A stretch of DNA of 45,179 nt from the NCBI GenBank assembly GCA_900767645.1, contig CAAFZY010000030.1, forward strand, positions 1 to 45,179. The letters are read 5' to 3'. The notes beneath the pieces are model-generated. The model did not search any database. It saw only the letters and a list, made by a program, of their open reading frames with translations, and was not told the DNA's origin. Shown here one piece after another: positions 1 to 7,307 of this stretch. Each line of letters opens with the position of its first letter. The stretch's first letter is position 1. Made by a program: the position numbers and the translations under genes. The stretch comes from Alphaproteobacteria bacterium (GTDB lineage: Bacteria > Pseudomonadota > Alphaproteobacteria > RF32 > CAG-239).

Positions 1-118
1 CTTCTTCTGCCAATACTTTGGTGATGGCGGCTGTTAATGTGGTTTTACCGTGGTCTACGTGACCGATTGTTCCGATATTGCAGTGCGGCTTGCTCCGCTC
101 AAATTTCTCTTTTGCCAT
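1..118 (-). CDS. tuf: Elongation factor Tu, N-terminal fragment (cut by window edge)
   Basis: EF-Tu delivers aminoacyl-tRNA to the ribosome as a GTP complex. Only the first 39 codons are inside the window. They begin MAKEKFERSKPHCNIGTIGH and include the P-loop GHVDHGKTT, which identifies EF-Tu. The start is the ATG at 116-118, followed on the coding strand by the standard N-terminus. It is the last gene of the str operon, 67 nt downstream of the fusA stop, with no terminator seen between them. The C-terminal part lies beyond base 1, so nothing can be said about its integrity. Confidence 0.97.
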   Translation of the reverse strand, partial: MAKEKFERSKPHCNIGTIGHVDHGKTTLTAAITKVLAEE

Positions 119-185
119 TTAAATTACTCCAAATTTAATTATCAAAAAATCGTCAGGGGCGTTAGGACGCCCCTAACCGGTTTAA

Positions 186-2261
186 TTAAGCATTTTTGCT
201 TTTAATTGTTTCTGCTATATCTCTCGGTACTTCAGAATAGTGATCAAAGATCATTGTAAACTGAGCACGACCTTGAGATAATGAACGCAGAGTGTTTACA
301 TAGCCAAACATGTTAGCCAAAGGTACAAACGCATCAATAACGCGAGCGTTGCCTCTTTGATCCATACCGTTGACCAAACCACGACGTGAGTTTAAGTCGC
401 CGATGATGTCACCCATATATTCTTCAGGGGTAACAACTTCAACTTTCATAATCGGCTCCAAAATTTTGGCATCGGCCTGACGCATACCTTCACGGAATGC
501 AGCGCGGGCAGCGATTTCAAAGCACATAACGTTAGAGTCAACTTCGTGATAAGCACCATCATAGAGGTTGCAGCGAACACCGGTAACCGGATATCCTGCC
601 AAAACACCGCTGTCCATAGCGCTTCTTAAACCTTTTTCAACACCGGGGATATATTCCTTCGGAACGTTACCGCCGACAACAGTGTTGATAAACTCAAATC
701 CGGTATGATCTTCAGTCGGTTCAAATTTAATTTTAACCTTAGCGAACTGACCGGCACCACCAGATTGTTTTTTGTGAGTATATTCAATATCACAAGGTTT
801 AGTGATGGTTTCACGGTAAGCCACTTGCGGGTCACCAACGTTTGCGTCTACCTTAAATTCTCTTTTCAAACGGTCAACAATAATGTCGAGGTGTAATTCA
901 CCCATACCGGCAATAATGGTTTGACCGCTTTCAGGATCGGAAGATACCTTAAATGAAGGATCCTCCATTGCCAAACGAGCCAAAGCCAAGCCCATTTTTT
1001 CAACGTCTGCTTTAGTTTTAGGCTCAACTGCCAACTGAATAACCGGATCCGGAAATACCATATTTTCCAAAACAATAGGTTTATCAGGATCACAAAGAGT
1101 GTCACCGGTTGTGGTATCTTTTAAGCCTGCCAAAGCGATAATATCACCGGCATAAGCCTCTTTAATATCATCACGTTTGTTAGCATGCATCAAAAGCATA
1201 CGGCCGATTCTTTCTTTTTTGTCTTTTACTGAGTTGTAAACATAAGAACCTGCATTCATAACGCCTGAATAAATACGAGTGAAGGTTAAAGAACCAACAA
1301 ACGGGTCATTCATAATTTTGAATGCCAAAGCAGACAACGGCTCAGAATCGCTCGGGCGTCTGTCTTCTTCAATATCAGTTCCGGGTTTAACACCGCGAAT
1401 AGCCGGAATATCGGTCGGTGACGGCAAATATTCGACTACGGCGTCAAGCAAAGGTTGAACACCTTTGTTTTTGAATGCGGTACCGCACAATACCGGAACA
1501 AAATCTTGGCTCAATGTACCCTTACGGATACATTTTTTGATGGTTTCAACAGAGATTTCTTTACCTTCAAGATAATCTTCCATTGCTTTTTCATCTTGTT
1601 CAACAGCCATTTCAACCAATTGATTGTGATATTCTTCGGCTTTTTCTTTCATGTCAGCCGGAATGTCAGTTTCTTCAATCGGAGAATCTGCAGTATCACC
1701 TGTGTAGATGATGGCCTTCATGGTAACAAGGTCGATAATACCTTTGAACTCAGCTTCGGCACCGATAGGCAGTTGAATAGCCATCGGGCGAGCACCCAAG
1801 CGATCAACAATCATATCCAAGCAACGATAGAAGTTGGCGCCGATACGGTCCATTTTGTTGCAGAAGCAAATTCTCGGAACATTGTATTTATCAGCTTGTC
1901 TCCAAACTGTTTCAGATTGCGGTTCAACACCGGCAACCGAGTCAAATACGGTAACGGCACCATCCAATACGCGCAACGAGCGTTCAACTTCAACAGTGAA
2001 GTCAACGTGTCCCGGAGTATCAATGATGTTAATGCGGTGTCCTTTCCAGTAGCAGGTTGTTGCTGCTGAGGTAATGGTAATACCGCGTTCCTGTTCCTGT
2101 TCCATCCAGTCCATGGTGGCAGCGCCATCGTGGGTTTCACCAATTTTGTGGTTTACACCGGTGTAATACAGAATACGTTCGGTTGTTGTGGTTTTACCGG
2201 CATCAATATGTGCCATGATGCCGATATTTCTATACATTTCAAGTTTATGTGTACGAGCCAT
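186..2261 (-). CDS. fusA: Elongation factor G
   Basis: EF-G is the GTPase that moves tRNA and mRNA through the ribosome after peptide bond formation and also works in ribosome recycling. The 691-residue product is full length for the family. The G-domain motifs are at the N-terminus: AHIDAGKTTTTE (P-loop), RGITITSAAT (switch I), DTPGHVDF and NKMDRIGANF. The C-terminal EF-G domains IV and V follow, with the conserved stretch YIPGVEKGLRSAM. It lies 18 nt downstream of rpsG, as in the canonical str operon. Its opposite strand has ORFs of up to 204 codons, which are shadows of this gene. Confidence 0.99.
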   Translation of the reverse strand: MARTHKLEMYRNIGIMAHIDAGKTTTTERILYYTGVNHKIGETHDGAATMDWMEQEQERGITITSAATTCYWKGHRINIIDTPGHVDFTVEVERSLRVLDGAVTVFDSVAGVEPQSETVWRQADKYNVPRICFCNKMDRIGANFYRCLDMIVDRLGARPMAIQLPIGAEAEFKGIIDLVTMKAIIYTGDTADSPIEETDIPADMKEKAEEYHNQLVEMAVEQDEKAMEDYLEGKEISVETIKKCIRKGTLSQDFVPVLCGTAFKNKGVQPLLDAVVEYLPSPTDIPAIRGVKPGTDIEEDRRPSDSEPLSALAFKIMNDPFVGSLTFTRIYSGVMNAGSYVYNSVKDKKERIGRMLLMHANKRDDIKEAYAGDIIALAGLKDTTTGDTLCDPDKPIVLENMVFPDPVIQLAVEPKTKADVEKMGLALARLAMEDPSFKVSSDPESGQTIIAGMGELHLDIIVDRLKREFKVDANVGDPQVAYRETITKPCDIEYTHKKQSGGAGQFAKVKIKFEPTEDHTGFEFINTVVGGNVPKEYIPGVEKGLRSAMDSGVLAGYPVTGVRCNLYDGAYHEVDSNVMCFEIAARAAFREGMRQADAKILEPIMKVEVVTPEEYMGDIIGDLNSRRGLVNGMDQRGNARVIDAFVPLANMFGYVNTLRSLSQGRAQFTMIFDHYSEVPRDIAETIKSKNA

Positions 2262-2279
2262 TTTACAAAACCCTCTCGC

Positions 2280-2750
2280 TTAGAATTTATAATGAGAGAA
2301 AGCTTTGTTAGCTTCAGCCATTCTGTGAGTATCCTCACGTTTTTTAACGGCAGAACCTTTGTTGGCAAACGCATCTAACAGCTCATTAGCGAGTCTGTCG
2401 GTCATGGTTGTTTCCGAACGTTTTTGAGCGGCGGCAATAATCCAACGGATAGCCAAAGCCTGACGACGATCGGCGCGAACTTCGCACGGAACCTGATAGG
2501 TTGCACCGCCAACGCGGCGTGAACGAACTTCAACCATCGGCTTTACGTTTTCAACAGCTTCTGAAAATACACTTAAAGCATCTTGTTTGGTTTTGGAAGC
2601 AATAATATCAAAGGCTGAATACAGAATTTTTTCAGCAACGGCCTTTTTACCATCTTCCATAATATTGTTAATAAATTTGGCCACTACCTTATCATTATAT
2701 TTTGCATCAGGCAGTACGGCTCTTTTTACAGCACTATGACGACGTGACAT
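2280..2750 (-). CDS. rpsG: 30S ribosomal protein S7
   Basis: S7 binds the 3' major domain of 16S rRNA, nucleates assembly of the 30S head and contacts tRNA at the E site. The 156-residue product has the typical length and start (MSRRHSAVKRAVLPDAKYND) and the conserved segment RSRRVGGATYQVPCEV. It is 11 nt downstream of rpsL and 18 nt upstream of fusA, so it is co-transcribed with them. In enterobacteria S7 represses str operon translation, but no such site was identified here. Confidence 0.99.
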   Translation of the reverse strand: MSRRHSAVKRAVLPDAKYNDKVVAKFINNIMEDGKKAVAEKILYSAFDIIASKTKQDALSVFSEAVENVKPMVEVRSRRVGGATYQVPCEVRADRRQALAIRWIIAAAQKRSETTMTDRLANELLDAFANKGSAVKKREDTHRMAEANKAFSHYKF

Positions 2751-2761
2751 CTGGCATTCTC

Positions 2762-3133
2762 CTATTTAGGTCTCTTAGCGCCGTATAAAGAACGACGTTG
2801 ACGACGTTTTGACACACCTTGAGTATCCAAGGTACCGCGAATAATATGATAACGAACACCAGGCAAGTCTTTCACACGGCCTCCTCTAATCAGCACCACT
2901 GAGTGTTCTTGAAGATTATGACCTTCACCAGGGATGTAGCTGATTACTTCAAAGCCGTTTGTAAGACGTACACGTGCCACTTTACGCAAAGCCGAGTTAG
3001 GCTTTTTAGGGGTTGTTGTATAAACCCTTGTACAAACACCGCGTTTTTGTGGACAAGCTTTCAAAGCCGGAACTTTGTTTCTCTTCACTTTTGGTGTTCG
3101 TGAGTTACGAATTAACTGATTAATTGTAGGCAT
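2762..3133 (-). CDS. rpsL: 30S ribosomal protein S12
   Basis: S12 lines the decoding centre and controls accuracy. The product is 123 residues when started at the ATG at 3131-3133, giving the standard N-terminus MPTINQLIRNSRTPK. A GTG lies directly upstream at 3134-3136, but the AAGGAA Shine-Dalgarno is about 7 nt from the ATG, a better spacing. Lysines are present at positions 43 (TPKKPNSA) and 88 (GGRVKDLPG), where changes give streptomycin resistance in other bacteria, so the streptomycin site looks wild type. It is the first gene of the str operon, behind a promoter at 3210-3238. Confidence 0.99.
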   Translation of the reverse strand: MPTINQLIRNSRTPKVKRNKVPALKACPQKRGVCTRVYTTTPKKPNSALRKVARVRLTNGFEVISYIPGEGHNLQEHSVVLIRGGRVKDLPGVRYHIIRGTLDTQGVSKRRQRRSLYGAKRPK

Positions 3134-3209
3134 CACAAATTTCCTTAAAAGTTTAAAATTTAATACAAAACACCTGCGGAAAAAGAATCTTCTTCACGCA
3201 AGTGCCCGC

Positions 3210-3238
3210 ATACTAGCTTTAACATATTAAAGAGTCAA
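3210..3238 (-). promoter_or_regulatory. Sigma-70-type promoter of the str operon
   Basis: Read on the minus strand there is a TTGACT -35 box (3233-3238), a 17-nt spacer and a TAGTAT -10 box (3210-3215). It lies about 75 nt upstream of rpsL and just after the dnaK terminator. Box quality and spacing are close to the sigma-70 consensus. Transcription has not been shown; this is sequence inspection only. Confidence 0.75.
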
Positions 3239-3262
3239 GCAATTTTTGCATTTTTATTACAG

Positions 3263-3293
3263 CAAAACGACCTCCCGAATGAGAGGTCGTTTG
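3263..3293 (-). terminator. Rho-independent terminator after dnaK
   Basis: The inverted repeat AAACGACCTC (3265-3274) / GAGGTCGTTT (3283-3292) has an 8-nt loop. It lies 18 nt beyond the dnaK stop and before the str promoter. On the minus strand the 3' arm ends in a short T stretch. It separates dnaK from rpsL transcription. Confidence 0.8.
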
Positions 3294-3310
3294 CAAGTTT
3301 TGAAAAAGCG

Positions 3311-5227
3311 TTATTTAACTTCTTCATAGTCAGCGTCAACAACTTTGTCGTCACCGCCGTTTGAGCCGCTTTGAGCGCCGGCATCAGCACCGGCAGCACC
3401 TTCGGTTGAGCCGCCTGCCGCGCCTTGAGCTTTATACATAGCCTCACCCAATTTTAAGGAAGCCTGCATCAACGCATCGCTTTTGGCCTTAATAGCCTCA
3501 GTATCAGTACCTTCAAGAGCGGTTTTCAAAGCTGCGATAGCTTCTTCAATCATGGTCTTGTCGGCGGCGCTGATTTTATCACCGTTTTCTTTCAAGGTTT
3601 TTTCGGTGGTGTGCATCAAAGCCTCTGCCTGATTACGGGTTTCAACTTCCTCTTTCTTCTTTTTATCGGCTTCAGCATTAGCTTCGGCATCTTTAACCAT
3701 TTTTTCAATATCGGCATCAGATAAGCCGCCGCTGGCCTGAATACGAATAGCCTGCTCTTTGCCGGTTGCCTTATCTTTAGCCGAAACATTTACAATGCCG
3801 TTGGCGTCAATATCAAAGGTAACTTCAATTTGCGGCATACCGCGCGGTGCAGGCGGAATACCAACCAAATCAAACTGACCGAGCAATTTGTTATGAGCGG
3901 CAATTTCACGTTCGCCCTGAAATACTCTGATGGTAACAGCGGTCTGACCGTCTTCGGCAGTTGAAAATACCTGCGATTTACGGGTCGGAATAGTGGTGTT
4001 ACGATCAATCAAACGAGTGAACACGCCGCCTAATGTTTCAATACCCAATGAAAGCGGAGTTACATCAAGCAACAAAACATCTTTAACATCGCCCATCAAA
4101 ACACCGCCCTGAATAGCAGCGCCGACAGCAACAACTTCATCGGGGTTTACACCTTTATGAGGCTCTTTGCCAAAGATTTCTTTTACTTTTTCTTGTACTT
4201 TCGGCATACGGGTCATACCGCCAACCAAAATAACCTCACTGATATCGCTTGCTTTTAAGCCGGCATCGGCCAAAGCTTTTTGGCACGGAGCAACCGTGCG
4301 GTCAATTAAGTCATCAACCAAAGATTCAAGTTTGGCTCTGGTGAGCTTAATATTCAAGTGTTTCGGACCGGTAGCATCTGCGGTAATAAACGGCAAGTTT
4401 ACATCAGTCTGAGTAGCGGATGAAAGCTCAATTTTAGCTTTTTCGGCAGCTTCTTTCAAGCGTTGCAAAGCAAGCTTATCATTTTTAAGGTCAATACCCG
4501 ACTCTTTTTTGAACTCATCGGCCAAATAGTTTACAATGCGTTGGTCAAAATCTTCACCGCCAAGGAACGTATCACCGTTAGTGGATTTAACTTCAAACAC
4601 ACCGTCGCCGATTTCCAAGATTGAAATATCAAACGTACCGCCGCCGAGGTCATAAACCGCAATGGTGCCGGAAGCTTTTTTATCAAGGCCGTAAGCCAAA
4701 GCAGCAGCCGTCGGCTCGTTAATGATACGCAAAACATCTAATCCGGCAATTTTACCGGCGTCTTTGGTGGCCTGACGCTGCGAGTCATTAAAATATGCCG
4801 GAACCGTAATAACGGCCTTATCAATTTTTTCACCGAGGTAGCTTTCGGCATATTCTTTAATCTTTTGCAAAACGATAGCCGAAATTTGCGACGGGGCATA
4901 TTTTTGACCTTTAACCTCAACCCAAGCATCACCGTTATCGCCCTCAATAATTTTAAACGGAGCGGTAGCTTTATCTTTTTGAACTTCAGCCGAATCATAG
5001 CGACGACCGATTAAACGTTTAATCGCAAACAGAGTGTTTTCAGCGTTAGTAACGGCCTGACGTTTTGCGGCAGCGCCGACCAAACGTTCGGCATCGGTAA
5101 ATGCAACCATTGAAGGAGTTGTACGCGCGCCTTCAGAGTTTTCCAAAACTTTTGCTTCTCCGCCTTCCATAACTGCAAAGCAGGAGTTCGTGGTACCCAA
5201 GTCAATACCCAATACTTTATTGCTCAT
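3311..5227 (-). CDS. dnaK: Molecular chaperone DnaK (Hsp70)
   Basis: DnaK is the ATP-driven Hsp70 chaperone that binds exposed hydrophobic segments with help from DnaJ and GrpE. The 638-residue product is full length. The N-terminus MSNKVLGIDLGTTNSCFAVM carries the phosphate-binding loop. The ATPase signatures VYDLGGGTFDISILE and VILVGGMTRMPKVQ follow, then the linker DVLLLDVTPLSLG and a substrate-binding domain. The C-terminus is a Gly/Ala-rich tail ending DADYEEVK, as in Gram-negative DnaK. It is transcribed alone: a promoter lies upstream, a terminator downstream, and neither dnaJ nor grpE is adjacent. The ATG at 5225-5227 is preceded by an AGGA Shine-Dalgarno. Confidence 0.99.
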   Translation of the reverse strand: MSNKVLGIDLGTTNSCFAVMEGGEAKVLENSEGARTTPSMVAFTDAERLVGAAAKRQAVTNAENTLFAIKRLIGRRYDSAEVQKDKATAPFKIIEGDNGDAWVEVKGQKYAPSQISAIVLQKIKEYAESYLGEKIDKAVITVPAYFNDSQRQATKDAGKIAGLDVLRIINEPTAAALAYGLDKKASGTIAVYDLGGGTFDISILEIGDGVFEVKSTNGDTFLGGEDFDQRIVNYLADEFKKESGIDLKNDKLALQRLKEAAEKAKIELSSATQTDVNLPFITADATGPKHLNIKLTRAKLESLVDDLIDRTVAPCQKALADAGLKASDISEVILVGGMTRMPKVQEKVKEIFGKEPHKGVNPDEVVAVGAAIQGGVLMGDVKDVLLLDVTPLSLGIETLGGVFTRLIDRNTTIPTRKSQVFSTAEDGQTAVTIRVFQGEREIAAHNKLLGQFDLVGIPPAPRGMPQIEVTFDIDANGIVNVSAKDKATGKEQAIRIQASGGLSDADIEKMVKDAEANAEADKKKKEEVETRNQAEALMHTTEKTLKENGDKISAADKTMIEEAIAALKTALEGTDTEAIKAKSDALMQASLKLGEAMYKAQGAAGGSTEGAAGADAGAQSGSNGGDDKVVDADYEEVK

Positions 5228-5274
5228 TATCTAAATCCTTTTGTTTGTTAAGTAAACTTCATTTTCTAAAAGGT

Positions 5275-5303
5275 TATATAGGTAACCGATTTTCTTTAAG
5301 CAA
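5275..5303 (-). promoter_or_regulatory. Probable dnaK promoter
   Basis: On the minus strand TTGCTT (5298-5303), a 17-nt spacer and TATATA (5275-5280) form a sigma-70-like promoter about 48 nt upstream of the dnaK start. A heat-shock sigma-32 promoter could overlap it, but no convincing sigma-32 -10 element was seen. Confidence 0.5.
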
Positions 5304-5368
5304 TAGGTAATGTAATTTTTTTTGAAAATTTTTGAAAATATTTGCGTTTCTTATATTTTCAGGCGGAT

Positions 5369-5464
5369 ATACAACTTATGCACAGCACGGACTCGTAAAT
5401 ATTGCAAAAAAAAAACGCGGAGTAAAATCTTTTTAAACTTAACTTTTTGAGAGGATTTTAGCTC
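5369..5464 (+). repeat. Dispersed 96-nt leader repeat, copy 1
   Basis: This 96-nt segment ends exactly at the start codon of the pilin-like gene. It aligns without gaps to 11145-11240 and 45062-45157. In order it holds ATACAACTTATGCACAG, a conserved middle part, ten consecutive A, and a hairpin over the Shine-Dalgarno. By hand count about 11 of 96 positions differ from copy 3. Unlike the other copies it lacks the outer unit with CCGACGGGGTG. Confidence 0.9.
5420..5464 (+). promoter_or_regulatory. Leader hairpin covering the ribosome-binding site, copy 1
   Basis: The left arm 5420-5437 pairs with the right arm 5446-5464 across an 8-nt loop, with three G-U pairs and one bulged G. The right arm contains the Shine-Dalgarno GAGAGGA and ends immediately before the ATG at 5465. 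If it folds in the mRNA it would hide the ribosome-binding site. Folding and regulation are inferred from pairing alone. Confidence 0.65.
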
Positions 5465-6097
5465 ATGAATACACAATCAGGACGTTCAATGGTGGAAATG
5501 CTCGGCGTTCTTGCTATTATCGGGGTTTTAAGCGTCGGCGCTATCGCCGGTTATTCCAAGGCGATGATGAAATATAAGCTCAACAAACAGGCGGAACAAT
5601 TAAACACTGTTATTAACGCCGTGGCGCGCAACATTCACGGCTTTGATAATCTTAAAGGTTCCGATGACGCTAATCAATATATCACCTCATATTTTATAAA
5701 AATGGGCGAGCTTCCCAAAGAAATGATTATATCAGGCGACAATGACAGAATTTACGATATATGGAAAAACAAATATTTGATTACACTCACGCCACAGTGG
5801 ATTGCTATTTATGTTTTTATGAATCTTGACATCAAAAGCACAGAAACTCTGGAAATGTGCCGCAATATATTAGTTACCGCCAAAGAAAATTCCGATAATA
5901 TTCGACATGTTAATTTAATGAGCGGTTTTGCAAGCGATGAACAAATCAGCGAATTTTTCATGGGCGACCGCTTTTGCCTATCCGGCAGCACCTGTTTAAG
6001 AAACATAACCTTAGACAACATTTACAGTGCCTGCACCAAACACATAGGCAAGCAGAACGCGCATTTAAAAATAACTTGGGACAGAAAAGCAAATTAA
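5465..6097 (+). CDS. Type IV pilin-like protein, copy 1
   Basis: This 210-residue protein has a prepilin-type N-terminus: leader MNTQSG, then RSMVEMLGVLAIIGVLSVGA, with Glu at +5 and a hydrophobic helix of about 20 residues. Prepilin peptidase would cut after the Gly at position 6. Residue +1 is Arg rather than the usual Phe or Met. The C-terminal part matches no family I recognise. It shares with copy 2 the pattern CRNI..AKEN..., VNL, GD..C and CLRN..L, with Cys at 132, 171, 177 and 190 that may form disulfides. It is a single gene between the leader repeat and a terminator. No pilus motor, platform, secretin or prepilin peptidase gene is nearby. It could be a minor pilin, a pseudopilin or a stand-alone surface protein; function is unknown. 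Confidence 0.85.
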   Translation: MNTQSGRSMVEMLGVLAIIGVLSVGAIAGYSKAMMKYKLNKQAEQLNTVINAVARNIHGFDNLKGSDDANQYITSYFIKMGELPKEMIISGDNDRIYDIWKNKYLITLTPQWIAIYVFMNLDIKSTETLEMCRNILVTAKENSDNIRHVNLMSGFASDEQISEFFMGDRFCLSGSTCLRNITLDNIYSACTKHIGKQNAHLKITWDRKAN

Positions 6098-6105
6098 ACA
6101 CAAAA

Positions 6106-6140
6106 AATACCGCGCGATTTCATAATCGGGCGGTATTTTT
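6106..6140. terminator. Bidirectional rho-independent terminator
   Basis: AATACCGCGCGAT (6106-6118) and ATCGGGCGGTATT (6125-6137) form a 13-bp stem with one mismatch. T-runs follow on both strands. It lies between the convergent pilin-like gene and the dehydrogenase gene and can end transcription from both sides. Confidence 0.85.
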
Positions 6141-6157
6141 CAATACATGGAAGCAAG

Positions 6158-7174
6158 CTATTCTTGCATGTAGGCTTTGAGCTTTTCTTTGTCTTTGTCG
6201 TACACATCAAAACAGTGTTTCATGTTGGCGACATCGGAAGTAGAAAGCTTAGTTTCCACCGCAACCACGGATTTGCGCATAATTGCACATGGCATTTGCG
6301 CATATTTTCCGGCAAGCTCGGCATTTTCAATAGCGTAAATCTGCCTGTTCATCGGCAAAATAAACCGACCGCTGCTCAACTGGCCACAGATAAACGCTTC
6401 AATCACGTCTGAAACCATGCGGGCGGGACCGTAATACGAACCGTTGTTGGCAGTTTGGTCTGTTGCCTGAACATTAGTTTCAGTGATGGCCAAGCCTCTG
6501 CCTCTGGTTTGCTTCATAGCAGCTTCAACTCTGTTTGCAAAGCGATAAGGCAATCCGTCAATGGTCAACGAGTTTTCATGCAGAAACATGGTTCCGTTGT
6601 GGTGCCCGATGATACTTGCCTCAATGTCAGAGAGTTGCAAGTGCGGAAACTCTTTGCCAAGTAACGGCAGAAGTTCGCGTTTGAAACGAGCTGTATCAAG
6701 CCAACAACCCAAGCCATAAACCTGATGTTCCGGCAGCAACCCGCGCAACACTTCGCACATTAAATCAACCGGATTGGTGAGCACAAAGATAACCGCATGC
6801 GGCGAAAGCTTGGCGACTTCGGCAAACCGTTTCATCAAATCGATATTGTATACCGCCTGCACCAGTCTGTCATCAATGCCTTTTTGAGCCGCATCCTCAT
6901 ACATTTCACGGCTTGGAAGACCTCCCGAACATACTACCATTGCATCAGCATCTGCTAAATCAGCAACATCAGAGGTTGCCTTAAAAGCAAAACTCGGCGT
7001 AATGTTTTGCATAGCGCAAGCATCTTCCATATCCATCAGCGCCCCTTCGCATCTTTTGTGATTGTGCGGCGCATACAATACGATGTCTGCCTTACATTGT
7101 GCTTTAACCCGCATAAGGTTCAGCGCGGCGGTTGTGCCAACTCTGCCTGCTCCGTAAATAACAATTTTCTTCAT
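6158..7174 (-). CDS. Lactate/malate dehydrogenase family protein
   Basis: This 338-residue protein belongs to the NAD-dependent L-lactate/malate dehydrogenase superfamily, which interconverts 2-hydroxy acids and 2-oxo acids. The N-terminal Rossmann motif is IYGAGRVGTTAALNL. Further on are VLTNPVDLM, the LGCWLDTARFK segment with the substrate-orienting Asp and Arg, and IIGHHNG with the catalytic His. The loop after CSGGLP reads SREMYED rather than the malate-type PRKPGMSRD, and LDTARFK is more like the lactate or hydroxyisocaproate branch, so the substrate is left open. The start ATG has no clear Shine-Dalgarno. It is a monocistronic unit between two terminators. Confidence 0.85.
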   Translation of the reverse strand: MKKIVIYGAGRVGTTAALNLMRVKAQCKADIVLYAPHNHKRCEGALMDMEDACAMQNITPSFAFKATSDVADLADADAMVVCSGGLPSREMYEDAAQKGIDDRLVQAVYNIDLMKRFAEVAKLSPHAVIFVLTNPVDLMCEVLRGLLPEHQVYGLGCWLDTARFKRELLPLLGKEFPHLQLSDIEASIIGHHNGTMFLHENSLTIDGLPYRFANRVEAAMKQTRGRGLAITETNVQATDQTANNGSYYGPARMVSDVIEAFICGQLSSGRFILPMNRQIYAIENAELAGKYAQMPCAIMRKSVVAVETKLSTSDVANMKHCFDVYDKDKEKLKAYMQE

Positions 7175-7255
7175 AATTATGTAGTTTTTAGTGAAATAAT
7201 TAATTACATGTGATTATCGTAACAGATTAGCGCAGATTGTCAAGTTTTTTGTCAA

Positions 7256-7291
7256 AAAAAGACCGCGCTCATAATCAAGCGCAGTCTTTTT
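7256..7291. terminator. Rho-independent terminator after gltX
   Basis: AAAAAGACCGCGCT and AGCGCAGTCTTTTT form a 14-bp stem with one mismatch and an 8-nt loop. T-runs flank both sides. It lies 17 nt past the gltX stop on the minus strand and before the dehydrogenase gene. Confidence 0.8.
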
Positions 7292-7307
7292 CAGATTTTT
7301 TATGCAG

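Noticed and set aside
1455..2069. A 204-codon open frame on the plus strand opposite fusA
   Set aside because: It lies wholly inside fusA, which is certain, and its translation resembles no protein family. It is a by-product of codon use on the other strand.
5369..5464. Leader repeats as ends of an insertion sequence
   Set aside because: No transposase or paired terminal inverted repeat was found. The copies all have the same orientation relative to a pilin-like gene.
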